A stretch of 36,796 nucleotides of DNA from Rhodospirillales bacterium (GCA_025352565.1 JANXTF010000108.1:1-36796); one strand, 5' to 3'; positions 1 through 9,727 are shown, counted from the first letter of the stretch. Program-made: numbers and translations. Notes: a model not told the origin generated them from the letters alone.

Positions 1-101
1 AGGCTCCGCCTCTGGACGCCGCTGGGGCCTTGGGCCCCTGGACTTACGAATCGGATTTCAAAGGCTTCGCCTTTGATGGGGTCAAGGGGCGACGCCCCTT
101 G
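1..101. repeat. Row of four short hairpins downstream of guaB
   Basis: Four perfect inverted repeats follow each other, each with a three-base loop: AGGC-TCC-GCCT (1-11), GGGGCC-TTG-GGCCCC (24-38), TCAAAGGC-TTC-GCCTTTGA (58-76) and CAAGGGGC-GAC-GCCCCTTG (83-101). They lie immediately after the guaB stop, so they could protect or terminate the guaB transcript. No T-run follows on the guaB-sense strand, so a classical intrinsic terminator is not clear. Serial GC-rich hairpins like this often form dispersed intergenic repeats, but no second full copy was seen in this window. Confidence 0.55.
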
Positions 102-122
102 CCTGTCGTCGCGGCTAACCGG

Positions 123-1685
<1,563 letters not shown>

Positions 1686-1739
1686 TTAGGCTTCGGTGTG
1701 TGAGCGTGCAAGCGGAGTCGCGCGACACGCCACGCGGGT

Positions 1740-1758
1740 TAGGTATGCAGCATACCTA
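1740..1758. promoter_or_regulatory. 19-bp palindrome upstream of guaB, candidate operator
   Basis: The sequence TAGGTATG-CAG-CATACCTA is a perfect inverted repeat with 8-base arms around a 3-base centre. It lies about 88 bases upstream of the guaB start, in the roughly 240-base spacer between guaB and the polysaccharide deacetylase gene. The size and symmetry suit a dimeric helix-turn-helix repressor; GTAT/ATAC half-sites are common for GntR-type regulators. No regulator gene adjoins it, so the link to guaB rests on position only. The rest of the spacer (1653-1890) shows no gene that I can support. Confidence 0.4.
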
Positions 1759-1890
1759 TGCTCCCCCGCGGAACGACGCGGCCGGGCGGGGCATGGCGCG
1801 TTTTCCGCCCCCCGCGACCCCCTGATTTGCGCGGATAGCGGTGAAAACGGTACACGAATCGCCGAAAATCGGTCGTGTTTCGGGCGTGTT

Positions 1891-2745
1891 TCAGCCCCCG
1901 CGCAGGCTCACCCCGTGCGGGTAGCGCGCCCGATACTCCGCCAGGGCGGTTTCCATGGTCACGAATTTGGCGCCTTCGGTTTTCAGCACCTCGATCATGT
2001 GTTCCAGCATGAACATGCGGTGCCCCCGCCCGATGACGTGCGGATGGAAGGTGTAGGTCAGCACGCCCCAGCTTTCATGCTTCTTCATGTAGCGGAACTC
2101 GTTGATCCAGTTCTCCACCGCCAGCCGCGCGTTCATGTTGCCGGGCAGGATGCCGTTGGGGCGGTTGGCGTATTCGAACACCGGGAAATCATCCAGCGAC
2201 CAGCTGATCGGCATTTCCACAAGCGGGGTGTCGGCACCGAACCGCATCGGCTCCAGCAGCGCCACGTGGTCTGCCGTGCGGGTCTGATAGGGCGAGTAAT
2301 CATGCCCCATCATACTGGAATCATAAGCGAATCCATGTTTCAAAAGCAGCTCGATGGTGACCGGCGACAAATCCCAGGCCGGCGAGCGATAGCCGCGCGG
2401 CCGCTGGCCGGTCAGCCGCTCGATCGACTCGATGCCCCGCAGCAACTCCCGCTCCTCCTCCTCGGGCGACAATGTGGCGGGCACGCGGTGGGTCCAGCCG
2501 TGATGGCCGATCTCGTGGCCGCCCCGTTGCACCGCCGCCACGCACGAGGGATAGCTCTCGATGGTATGGCCCGGGATGAACCATGTCGTGGGAATATCGT
2601 GCGATGCCAGCAGCTTGAGGATGCGCGGCACGGCGACGATGCCGAAATCCCCGCGGCTGATGGCGGTCGGCGTGACCGCGCCGCGCGAGATGCTGCCGGA
2701 AACGTTGTCGTGGTCGAAGGTGAGGCAGACGAACAGATCGGCCAT
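1891..2745 (-). CDS. Polysaccharide deacetylase (CE4 / PuuE-PgdA-like)
   Basis: This is a 284-residue NodB-homology deacetylase. Family motifs are visible: TFDHD near residues 9-13 (catalytic and metal Asp), HHGWTH at 81-86 (metal His pair), RSPAW at 120-124, and a late FHPH at 233-236. No signal peptide or membrane anchor is seen. This fits the soluble subgroup that includes Helicobacter PgdA-like enzymes and the allantoinase PuuE rather than secreted chitin deacetylases. The substrate could therefore be a carbohydrate N-acetyl group or another small amide. The start at 2745 (MADLFVCLTFDHD) puts motif 1 close to the N-terminus as in homologues. The in-frame start at 2829 would add 28 unconserved residues and run into the divergent promoter region. 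The gene is divergent from the thiolase-fold gene 90 bases away. Confidence 0.85.
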   Translation of the reverse strand: MADLFVCLTFDHDNVSGSISRGAVTPTAISRGDFGIVAVPRILKLLASHDIPTTWFIPGHTIESYPSCVAAVQRGGHEIGHHGWTHRVPATLSPEEEERELLRGIESIERLTGQRPRGYRSPAWDLSPVTIELLLKHGFAYDSSMMGHDYSPYQTRTADHVALLEPMRFGADTPLVEMPISWSLDDFPVFEYANRPNGILPGNMNARLAVENWINEFRYMKKHESWGVLTYTFHPHVIGRGHRMFMLEHMIEVLKTEGAKFVTMETALAEYRARYPHGVSLRGG

Positions 2746-2834
2746 GGTCGGGCGGATGCTCCTGGTTGGGCTGACAGAGGGTGGCAACAGGTCTAGCGTG
2801 ATGCTCGACCCGCTGGGGAAGGACGTCAAATCGC

Positions 2835-4004
2835 ATGAGCATCAAGGGCCAGGCCTACATCGTCGGCGCGTGGGAACACCCCACCCGCAAAGCGCCGGAC
2901 AAGTCCGTGGCCGAACTCCATGCCGAATGCGCCCGTGGCGCGCTGCAGGATGCGGGCCTCGGCAAGCACGACGTGGATGGCTATTTCTGTGCGGGCGACG
3001 CCCCCGGCATGGGTCCGCTCAACATGGTGGACTACATGAATTTGCGTGTCAGGCACGTCGATTCCACCGATATCGGCGGCAGTTCCTACATCGCGCTCGT
3101 GGCGCACGCGACCCAGGCCATCATGGCCGGCAAATGCAACGTGGCGCTCATCACCCTCGCCGGCCGCCCGCGCAGCGAGGGCCAGCACACAGGCACGGCC
3201 GTCCGGGTCGTGAACCCCGCCGTGCCGGACAGCGTGTGGGAGGCGTCGTTCACGCCCAACACGGCAAACCTCTACGCCATGTGCGCCATGCGCCACATGC
3301 ACGAATACGGCACCACCAGCGAGCAACTCGCCTGGATCAAGGTCGCCGCCAGCCATCACGCGCAGTACAACCCCCACGCCATGCTGCGCGACGTGGTGAC
3401 GGTGGAGGATGTGGTGAATTCCCCCATGGTGGCGGACCCGCTGCATCGCCTGGATTGCTGCGTCATCAGCGATGGCGGCGGCGCGCTGATCGTGACGCGG
3501 CCGGATATCGCGCGCGGACTGAAACGCCCGCTGGTGCGGGTGATGGGCGCGGGCGAGGCGGTGAAGGGCCAGATGGGCGGCGATGTCGACCTCACCTATT
3601 CCGCCGCGAAATGGTCCGGCCCCGCGGCGTTCGCCGAAGCCGGCGTCACGCCTGCCGACATCAAATATGCCTCGATCTACGACAGCTTCACCATCACGGT
3701 GCTGATGCAGCTTGAGGATCTCGGTTTCTGCCCGAAAGGCCGCGGCGGCGCCTTCGTCTCCGATGGCAACCTGATCTCAGGCGTCGGGAAACTGCCGTTC
3801 AACACCGATGGCGGCGGCCTCTGCAACAACCACCCCGCCAACCGGGGCGGCATCACCAAGGTGATCGAGGCGGTGCGGCAATTGCGTGGCGAGGCGCATC
3901 CGAAGGTGCAGGTGCCCAACTGCGACGTTGCCCTGGCCCACGGCACCGGAGGCCTGCTCGGCTCGCGCCACGGCGGCGCCACGCTTATCATGGAACGGGA
4001 ATAG
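2835..4004 (+). CDS. Thiolase-fold protein of the lipid-transfer/Ltp2-like type
   Basis: This 389-residue protein has the thiolase superfamily layout, from the N-terminal YIVGAWEHPTRKAPDKS to the C-terminal AHGTGGLLGSRHGG. The usual nucleophilic cysteine near residue 85 is missing: the segment reads STDIGGSSYIALVAHA where true thiolases have NNNCATG. The motif IYDSFTITVLMQLEDLGFC at 281-299 resembles the tyrosine-containing motif of non-thiolase members such as the steroid side-chain aldolase Ltp2. The next gene, five bases downstream, encodes a DUF35 protein. DUF35 proteins are known partners of Ltp2-type aldolases and of archaeal acetoacetyl-CoA thiolase/HMG-CoA synthase complexes. The likely role is acyl-CoA carbon-carbon bond chemistry, with substrate unknown. 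AGGA lies about a dozen bases before the ATG. The thiolase-superfamily call is firm; the reaction is inferred. Confidence 0.85.
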   Translation: MSIKGQAYIVGAWEHPTRKAPDKSVAELHAECARGALQDAGLGKHDVDGYFCAGDAPGMGPLNMVDYMNLRVRHVDSTDIGGSSYIALVAHATQAIMAGKCNVALITLAGRPRSEGQHTGTAVRVVNPAVPDSVWEASFTPNTANLYAMCAMRHMHEYGTTSEQLAWIKVAASHHAQYNPHAMLRDVVTVEDVVNSPMVADPLHRLDCCVISDGGGALIVTRPDIARGLKRPLVRVMGAGEAVKGQMGGDVDLTYSAAKWSGPAAFAEAGVTPADIKYASIYDSFTITVLMQLEDLGFCPKGRGGAFVSDGNLISGVGKLPFNTDGGGLCNNHPANRGGITKVIEAVRQLRGEAHPKVQVPNCDVALAHGTGGLLGSRHGGATLIMERE

Positions 4005-4009
4005 CCGAC

Positions 4010-4393
4010 ATGACCGATCGCAAGCTCGCCGCCATCCCCGAGACCACCGACAGCGCCGAGTTCCTGGCAGGGGCTCGTGAGGGCCGCCTGCTGATCCGCC
4101 GCTGCACCGCCTGCCATAAGCCGCATTGGTATCCGCGCCCGGTGTGCCCGTTCTGCTTCGGCAATACGGAGTGGGAAGCGGCATCGGGTGAAGGCGTGAT
4201 CTACAGCTTCAGCATCCAGCGCAAACCGGCCGCGTATGCGATGGCCTATGTCACGCTCGCCGAGGGGCCGACGATGATGACCAACATCGTCGGTTGCGAT
4301 TTCGACGCTCTGCGGATCGGGCAGAAGGTGAAAGTGGCGTTTTCCGAAGCCGAAGGCGGCGGAATGGTGCCTACGTTTACGCCATTGCCGTGA
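4010..4393 (+). CDS. DUF35 zinc-ribbon/OB-fold acyl-CoA-associated protein
   Basis: This is a 127-residue protein of the DUF35 (OB-fold, ACAC) family. An N-terminal helical segment is followed by a rubredoxin-like zinc ribbon with CTAC (Cys32, Cys35) and CPFC (Cys46, Cys49), then an OB-fold starting near GEGVIYSFSI. Members bind CoA moieties or bridge active sites of thiolase-fold partners. Its start lies five bases after the stop of the thiolase-fold gene, so the two products very probably form a complex. Its stop overlaps the GTG start of the next gene (GTGA at 4390-4393), which implies translational coupling. Length and cysteine pattern match the family. Confidence 0.9.
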   Translation: MTDRKLAAIPETTDSAEFLAGAREGRLLIRRCTACHKPHWYPRPVCPFCFGNTEWEAASGEGVIYSFSIQRKPAAYAMAYVTLAEGPTMMTNIVGCDFDALRIGQKVKVAFSEAEGGGMVPTFTPLP

Positions 4394-5151
4394 GACTCCG
4401 GTTACGGATTCTCATGGTCATGGCAGGCGCCGCCATCGGGGCAGCTGCCGCGCAGGCTCAGCCAATTGCTCCGCTGCCGCTTCCGAGCGACGCGCGCGAA
4501 CTCGATGCGATGCTCGCGGCTCGCGACTGGAACAATTTGGGCGCCGCCTTGTCCCGCGCGGTCGCCGAGGAGCCTCTCATGCGGCGGATGAACTGGCTTC
4601 AGACCAGAACCGATGCCGGCGGTGGTTTCCTGCTCCCGATTCTCCATGCGCGCGATCTCTGGGCGCGGGGCGAACGCCTGAACCAGCCCGACGGTGCAAA
4701 GGACATGCGCGTGACCGCCGTTCTGATGACGTTCTACGCCATCGAACTCATCGTGATCGACGGCATGAAATGCGCGGACGAGACCGCTCCCGGCCACCGG
4801 ATGGATCAGCTCTTCGAGGCGCGCGCACCCACGCTCGTCTTCATGAGCAAGCAGGCGGCTGGCCTGAAAGCCCGTGTCGCCGATGCGGCGATCGCCTACG
4901 AAAAAAAGACCGCGCCGCTTCGTAAGGAGGACGACCTGATCTGCCGCGAGGGCATGGCGGAGATGCAAGCCGGGTTGGAGCGCGGCACGCAGCGCAAAGT
5001 CCCGACCGCGCCCGGCGATGTAGGGCAGACGATCAAGGTCGCTCCGCCGCCCGGTTGGTCGCCAGACTTCGTCTCGTCCAAGACATACCTGCCGTTGCAA
5101 CAGGCCGCGCGCGCGAAAATGCGGGCGAATTTGCTGACATTGGTCGAATAA
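4390..5151 (+). CDS. Secreted protein of unknown function
   Basis: I do not recognise the family. The 253-residue protein begins with a positively charged, hydrophobic leader ending in AAAAQAQP, a plausible signal peptide with cleavage after AQA, so it is probably periplasmic. The mature part is mostly helical and charged. It has two cysteines (in MKCADE and LICREG) that could form a disulfide. No catalytic motif is evident. The GTG at 4390 overlaps the DUF35 stop and was preferred; an ATG at 4414 would leave a shorter leader. The stop TAA shares a base with the ATG of the next gene, so the four genes from 2835 to 6662 look like one translationally coupled unit. Confidence 0.7.
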   Translation: MRLRLRILMVMAGAAIGAAAAQAQPIAPLPLPSDARELDAMLAARDWNNLGAALSRAVAEEPLMRRMNWLQTRTDAGGGFLLPILHARDLWARGERLNQPDGAKDMRVTAVLMTFYAIELIVIDGMKCADETAPGHRMDQLFEARAPTLVFMSKQAAGLKARVADAAIAYEKKTAPLRKEDDLICREGMAEMQAGLERGTQRKVPTAPGDVGQTIKVAPPPGWSPDFVSSKTYLPLQQAARAKMRANLLTLVE

Positions 5152-6662
5152 TGCCGCCCCGTAGGATACTCCTCGCGGCTTTGTTTCACGAGACCCATTG
5201 TTTTGTGCCCGATATTACCGACGCCCGTCAGTTCGACATCCGGTCGGGTGCCATGCTGCTCGCACGATCCGGAGACGGGTCGCCGACCGACGGATTCCTC
5301 GAGGTCGCCGCGCGGCATGGCTGGGAGGTCGTGCCGACCGTGAGCTATGCCGCGACACCCTCCGGCATGGTTGCCGACGCGGTCCTCGAGGCATTCATGA
5401 CCGAGGTCGAACATGGCGCCCGGGCAGCGCTCCTGGGCGGCCTCGACGGGATCTTCGTTGTCCTGCACGGGGCGATGGTGACGCAGGGCACGCCCGATCC
5501 GGAAGGCATCCTGCTGGAGCGCCTGCGGAGCCTGCCGGGTGCGGCGCGACTGCCATTGTTCGGCGTCATCGATCTGCATGCCAACCTCACCGCGCGGATG
5601 GGCCGCTTTGCCGACGCACTCGTCGCATATCGCGAGAACCCGCACACCGATGCCCGCGCCGCCTCGATGCGCGCGGCCGAATTGCTGCATCGCGCCTTGT
5701 CCACCCATCAGCGTCCGCGCACCTTCACGCGCAACGCTCCGATCGTCTGGCCACCCACCGGCGTGGCGACCGCGGATACGCCGATGTCCGAACTTGAAGC
5801 CCTCGCACGCCATCTTGAGAAAGAGAACCCGGAATTCTGGGTGGTGAACGTGATCGCGGGCTTCGCCTTCGCCGACGTGGCGGAAGCCGGCGTGGCGTTC
5901 TCGGTGGCAACCACGGGCCGCGCGGAGGCGGCGGAGCGGGCGCTCTGCCAACTCGTGGAATTGGCGGTTTCCCTGCGCGAGACAGGGCTTTCGGTCGAGC
6001 CCAGCGCCGACGACGTGCTGCGTTCGATCTGGCCCGTCGCCGACGGGCCGACATTCGCGGTGGGGCCAATGCTCCTGGTGGAGCCTTCCGACAACATAGG
6101 CGGCGGGGCACCCGGCGACGGAACCGGCGTGTTGCGTGCCTTCCTTCGTCACGGCGTCACGGATGCGGCCGTGATCATCAACGACCCCGCGTCGGTCCAG
6201 GCGCTCGCGGAAACCCCGGTTGGCGGTGCCGCGATATTGGCGGTCGGCGGCAAGGCGAGCCCGCTCGACGAAGGCCCCGTGACGCTCGAAATCATCCTGG
6301 TGTCGCGCAGCGACGGGCGCTTTACGCTCGAAGATCGCGAAAGCCACCTTGCCTCGATGGCTGGCGTGCATATCGACATGGGGCCGTGCGCCGTGGTTCG
6401 CGCGTCCGGCGTCCTTATCCTGCTCACCAGCAACAAGACGCCTCCGTTCGACCTCGGACAGCTGCGGAGCCAGGGCATCGAGCCCACGCGGCTGAAACTG
6501 ATCGGCGTCAAGGCGGCGGTGGCGCACCGCGCCGCCTACGACCCGATCGCGCGCGGCAGCCATACGGTGCTCACCCCCGGACCATGCACGAGCGACGTGC
6601 GGGCGTTGCCCTACCGCCGCCTGCGCCGCCCGGTGTTCCCGCTCGACATCATTCCTTGCTGA
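5151..6662 (+). CDS. M81 (MlrC-type) metallopeptidase family protein
   Basis: This 503-residue protein has the two-domain MlrC layout. The N-terminal domain carries LFHETHCF at 11-18, VVLHGAMV at 103-110, GVIDLHANLTA at about 138-148 (metal ligands Asp141 and His143) and RENPHTD at 161-167. The C-terminal domain carries SDNIGGGAPGDGT. MlrC of sphingomonads completes microcystin breakdown, but the family is broad and most members act on unknown small peptides or amides, so the microcystin name should not be transferred. There is no signal peptide, so it is cytoplasmic. The ATG overlaps the preceding stop (TAATG). The 3' end overlaps the convergent binding-protein gene by 14 bases. A decayed second MlrC N-terminus lies at 8250-8381 on the other strand. 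Confidence 0.9.
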   Translation: MPPRRILLAALFHETHCFVPDITDARQFDIRSGAMLLARSGDGSPTDGFLEVAARHGWEVVPTVSYAATPSGMVADAVLEAFMTEVEHGARAALLGGLDGIFVVLHGAMVTQGTPDPEGILLERLRSLPGAARLPLFGVIDLHANLTARMGRFADALVAYRENPHTDARAASMRAAELLHRALSTHQRPRTFTRNAPIVWPPTGVATADTPMSELEALARHLEKENPEFWVVNVIAGFAFADVAEAGVAFSVATTGRAEAAERALCQLVELAVSLRETGLSVEPSADDVLRSIWPVADGPTFAVGPMLLVEPSDNIGGGAPGDGTGVLRAFLRHGVTDAAVIINDPASVQALAETPVGGAAILAVGGKASPLDEGPVTLEIILVSRSDGRFTLEDRESHLASMAGVHIDMGPCAVVRASGVLILLTSNKTPPFDLGQLRSQGIEPTRLKLIGVKAAVAHRAAYDPIARGSHTVLTPGPCTSDVRALPYRRLRRPVFPLDIIPC

Positions 6663-8208
6663 CGTTCCAGTAGGCGATCACCGGCGACGAGAGCACGCCC
6701 GACACCTCGCGGCGGAACCCGATCATCTGCTCGGCCTGGCCGAGCACGGCATAGGGTGCCGCATCGAGCAGGGCGCGCTGCAACTGGTCCATGGCCGCGG
6801 GGCGCGCGGCCTCGTCGGCGTAGATGAAGGCGCTGCGCAGACGCTCCACCCCCTCGTCGCACGGCCAACCCCAGAGGTTCGTGCGCGTGCAGCCCATGTC
6901 GACCGCCGGATTGGTCAGTGGAAGGACCATGACCGGGCCTGTCATCGTGACCAGGAACAGGTTCCAGCCGCCCTTGTCGGGTGCTGCCTGGTTGGTCACG
7001 CGGCTGATGGCGGTGCCCCAGTCGGACCACACCATGTCCACGTTCACGCCCGCGCGCTTGAGCGCGTCGGCCGCGACCTCGGCCTGTTGGCCGATCCAGG
7101 GGATGTCGTGGGTGGAGATGAACGTCACCTTTTCGCCCTTGTAGCCGGCCTGTTCCAACAGCTGGCGCGCGTGGGCGAAATCCTGGTGGAAGCCCTCGGC
7201 GCCTGCCTCCGTGCCATAGGGACCGCCGCAGATGAAGAAACTGTGGCAGCGTTTCCAGGTGCTCTCGTCGCCATATCCCGCCGCCATCTGATCGGCCTGC
7301 TCGAACACGTAGTTCAGCGCCTGGCGCGCGCGCTTGTCGTTGAACGGCGGGAACAGCGTGTTCGGCCGCATCATCGTCTGCGTCGCGATCGGCGTCAGCT
7401 TCTGGAGCCGGATGTTCGGGTTCTTGGCGAGCAAGGGTAGCAGGTCGGCCGCCGGCCGCTCCCACAAATCGACCTCGCCCTTCTGCAGTGCGGCGGCGGC
7501 GGTGGCGGGGTCGGGGATCACCTGCCATTCGACCCGGTCGACCTTGACCACATGCCCGCCCGCCAGACCGTCGGGCGGCTCGGCACGGGGCACATAATCC
7601 GGGTTGCGGTCGAACACGGCGCGCGAACCCGGCACGCGCAGCGCCGCGTTCCAGCGGAACGGGCCGGAGCCGATGCCCGATGTCACCGCCTTGTCCGGCT
7701 GTGCCAGATCCTGCGCGCGCATGATCGCCGGCATCCGCGATGGCACCGCGGCGAGCGCGTCAAGCATCAGCGGAAAGGGCCGCTTGAGCGTCCAGACGAA
7801 GGTATTCGCGTTGGTCGCCACCATCGAGACGGTGATGTCGCGCAGCGTGGTGCTGGCGATGGCCATCCACCGTTTCATGCTCGGGATGACGTCGGCGGTG
7901 GTGACCGGCTGACCGTCGTGGAAGCGCAGTCTGTCGCGCAGCGTGAACGTCCAGGCGAGGCCATCGGGCGAGGTGGACCAGCTGTCCACCATCTGTGGCT
8001 TGGGGTGCAGCCCGCTGTCCCAGGCGAACAGGGTCTCATAGAGCATTTCGCCCGCCACCACGTTCACCCAGGCCGAGCCGAACAGCGGGTCCAGCATCTG
8101 CACATCGGTGATCGGCACCACGCGCAGCACCTTGTCGGCCGCCCGCGCGGGATGCGCCAAAGCCAGACCGGCGGCCGCCATCAGGCCGAGAGCATTCAAT
8201 CGGTTCAT
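6649..8208 (-). CDS. ABC transporter substrate-binding protein, peptide/nickel family 5
   Basis: This is a 519-residue periplasmic solute-binding protein of family 5 (DppA/OppA-like). A clear signal peptide (MNRLNALGLMAAAGLALAHPARA) is followed by the typical start KVLRVVPITDVQMLDPLF. The signature region GLAWTFTLRDRLRFHDGQPV and the later KRPFPLMLDALA fit the family. Such proteins deliver di- and oligopeptides or other amides to a DppBCDF-type permease. No permease or ATPase gene is present in the window, so the partner must lie elsewhere. The gene follows the class III aminotransferase and the MlrC fossil on the same strand, and its 3' end overlaps the intact MlrC gene convergently. Co-occurrence with MlrC, an aminotransferase and a GGT-family enzyme suggests uptake of a peptide-like substrate. 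Confidence 0.93.
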   Translation of the reverse strand: MNRLNALGLMAAAGLALAHPARAADKVLRVVPITDVQMLDPLFGSAWVNVVAGEMLYETLFAWDSGLHPKPQMVDSWSTSPDGLAWTFTLRDRLRFHDGQPVTTADVIPSMKRWMAIASTTLRDITVSMVATNANTFVWTLKRPFPLMLDALAAVPSRMPAIMRAQDLAQPDKAVTSGIGSGPFRWNAALRVPGSRAVFDRNPDYVPRAEPPDGLAGGHVVKVDRVEWQVIPDPATAAAALQKGEVDLWERPAADLLPLLAKNPNIRLQKLTPIATQTMMRPNTLFPPFNDKRARQALNYVFEQADQMAAGYGDESTWKRCHSFFICGGPYGTEAGAEGFHQDFAHARQLLEQAGYKGEKVTFISTHDIPWIGQQAEVAADALKRAGVNVDMVWSDWGTAISRVTNQAAPDKGGWNLFLVTMTGPVMVLPLTNPAVDMGCTRTNLWGWPCDEGVERLRSAFIYADEAARPAAMDQLQRALLDAAPYAVLGQAEQMIGFRREVSGVLSSPVIAYWNVSKE

Positions 8209-8249
8209 GGGTGTTTTCCTGACATGTGAAAGACTGTTTCGAGGCGGCC

Positions 8250-8381
8250 AAGTTGGTTCGCCTTCGCCCGGTGGCTCGTCGCGGCGGAGGTGGTTGGCCT
8301 CGAACGTCGCGACATCGATACGGAACGGGCGAAGGTGTTCGTCGCCTGCATCAGCGGGCCGATGGCGATCCGCGGGGCCAT
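8250..8381 (-). pseudogene. Decayed N-terminal fragment of a second MlrC (M81) gene
   Basis: Ten bases after the aminotransferase stop an ATG at 8381 opens a frame reading MAPRIAIGPLMQATNTFA, a typical M81 N-terminus (family form: RIAIGGFxxETNTFAP). The family match then continues only after shifting by one base near 8328, giving PFRIDVATFEANHLRRDEP and fading around 8254. The rest of the gene, about 450 codons, is absent; the binding-protein gene starts at 8208. This is therefore a frameshifted, truncated relic. Its sequence differs clearly from the intact MlrC at 5151-6662, so it is not a recent copy. The call is by motif recognition, without an alignment. Confidence 0.6.
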
Positions 8382-8391
8382 GATGCGCCAG

Positions 8392-9711
8392 CTAGATCTC
8401 GCGCAACGCGCCGGACACCGCATCGAGCGTGGCGTCGATCACCGCGTCGTCGTGCTCGGTGGACATGAACCACACGCCCCGCTCGAGCGCGCGCACGCCG
8501 CGTCGCAGCAGCGCCGTGGTGAATGCCACGTAACGCGCGCGGTCCATCCGCCGCAGGTCGGCCCAGTTCCGCGCGGGCTCCGCGAGACCGATCGCGACAT
8601 GGAACACCTGCGGGAAGCCGGCCACGCTGGCGGTGATGCCTGCGCGCGCGAACGCCGCGCGCAGGCCCTGCATCAGCCCCGTGCCACGTTGCTCCATGCC
8701 GTCGTAGGCACCCGGCTGTTGCAGGCGGCGCAGCGCCGCGACGCAGGCGGCCATGCCCACCGCCTGACCGTTATAGGTGCCGCCATGGACTACGCCCTGC
8801 ATGCAAAGATCCATCAGGTCGGCGCGTCCGGCAATGGCCGCGACGGGGAATCCGGCCGCGATAGCCTTGGCGAAGGTGGCGAGGTCCGGCGTGACGCCCA
8901 GGCGGCGCTGCGCCCCGCCCGGACCGACGCGGAAGCCGGTGATGACCTCGTCGAACACCAGGATGGTGCCGGTTGCGGTGCAGGCCTCGCGCACGCCTTC
9001 CAGATAGCCCGGCTCCGGCAGGATGGCGCCCGCGTTGCACATCGCGGCCTCCATGATGACGGCGGCGACGTCGCCGCGCGCCAGCCGCTCGCGAACCGAT
9101 GCAAGATCGTTCCATGGCAGCGCCACGATATCCGCTCCGGCATCGGCCAACTGACCCCGGCTGCCCGCCACGGGCGCGTTGGCACCGGCGGGTGGTGCCG
9201 TGGACCACAGGATGTTGTCGAACCAGCCGTGGTAGTGCCCGTCGAACTTGACGACCACGCGGCGGCCCGTTGCGGCGCGCGAGAGGCGCAGCGCGGTCTG
9301 CACTGCCTCCGAGCCCGACGTGTTGAAGCGAACGCGCTCGGCGCAAGGCACCATCTCGCAGACCAGTCGCGCCGCCTCGGCCTCGATGCCGCTCTGTCCG
9401 CCGAACAACAGCCCGCTCGCCATCTGGCGTCCCGCCGCCTCGCGCACGTCGTCGGGCGTGTGGCCGAGGATCATCGGCCCCATGCCGAGATAGTAGTCGA
9501 TCAATCGGTTGCCGTCGGCATCGAACAGATACGGGCCGCTCGCTCGCTCGAACACCAAGGGGGTGGGCGCGATACCCAGCCGGAAATTGCTGCTCACGCC
9601 GCCGGCAAGATAACGCGCGGCCTCGGCGACGCGGCGTTCGGATTCCACGAACTCGAGCAACGGAGCCTCGCTCCGTTGCTCGAAACCCGGTGTCTTGAAC
9701 GCCCCTGCCAT
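8392..9711 (-). CDS. Class III aminotransferase (glutamate-1-semialdehyde aminomutase-like)
   Basis: This is a 439-residue PLP enzyme of the class III (subgroup II) family. Visible are the phosphate-binding NTSGSEA at 130-136, GHYHGW at 158-163, the pyridine-nitrogen Asp in LVFDEVITGFR (Asp254), and the Schiff-base lysine in TFAKAIAAGFP (Lys282). It resembles HemL-like aspartate aminotransferase-family proteins found in catabolic clusters rather than the housekeeping haem enzyme. No other tetrapyrrole gene is present, and it lies next to MlrC, peptide-binding-protein and IclR genes. The likely job is transamination or amino-group migration in breakdown of an imported amine or amino acid; the substrate is unknown. 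It is divergent from the IclR regulator across a spacer with short direct repeats, so control by that regulator is plausible. Confidence 0.9.
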   Translation of the reverse strand: MAGAFKTPGFEQRSEAPLLEFVESERRVAEAARYLAGGVSSNFRLGIAPTPLVFERASGPYLFDADGNRLIDYYLGMGPMILGHTPDDVREAAGRQMASGLLFGGQSGIEAEAARLVCEMVPCAERVRFNTSGSEAVQTALRLSRAATGRRVVVKFDGHYHGWFDNILWSTAPPAGANAPVAGSRGQLADAGADIVALPWNDLASVRERLARGDVAAVIMEAAMCNAGAILPEPGYLEGVREACTATGTILVFDEVITGFRVGPGGAQRRLGVTPDLATFAKAIAAGFPVAAIAGRADLMDLCMQGVVHGGTYNGQAVGMAACVAALRRLQQPGAYDGMEQRGTGLMQGLRAAFARAGITASVAGFPQVFHVAIGLAEPARNWADLRRMDRARYVAFTTALLRRGVRALERGVWFMSTEHDDAVIDATLDAVSGALREI

Positions 9712-9727
9712 AGGACCACTCCCACTA

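Noticed and set aside
5151-6662. Naming the M81 protein microcystinase and proposing cyanotoxin degradation
   Set aside because: The M81 family is broad, no mlrA, mlrB or mlrD relatives are present, and the context suits general amide or peptide catabolism.
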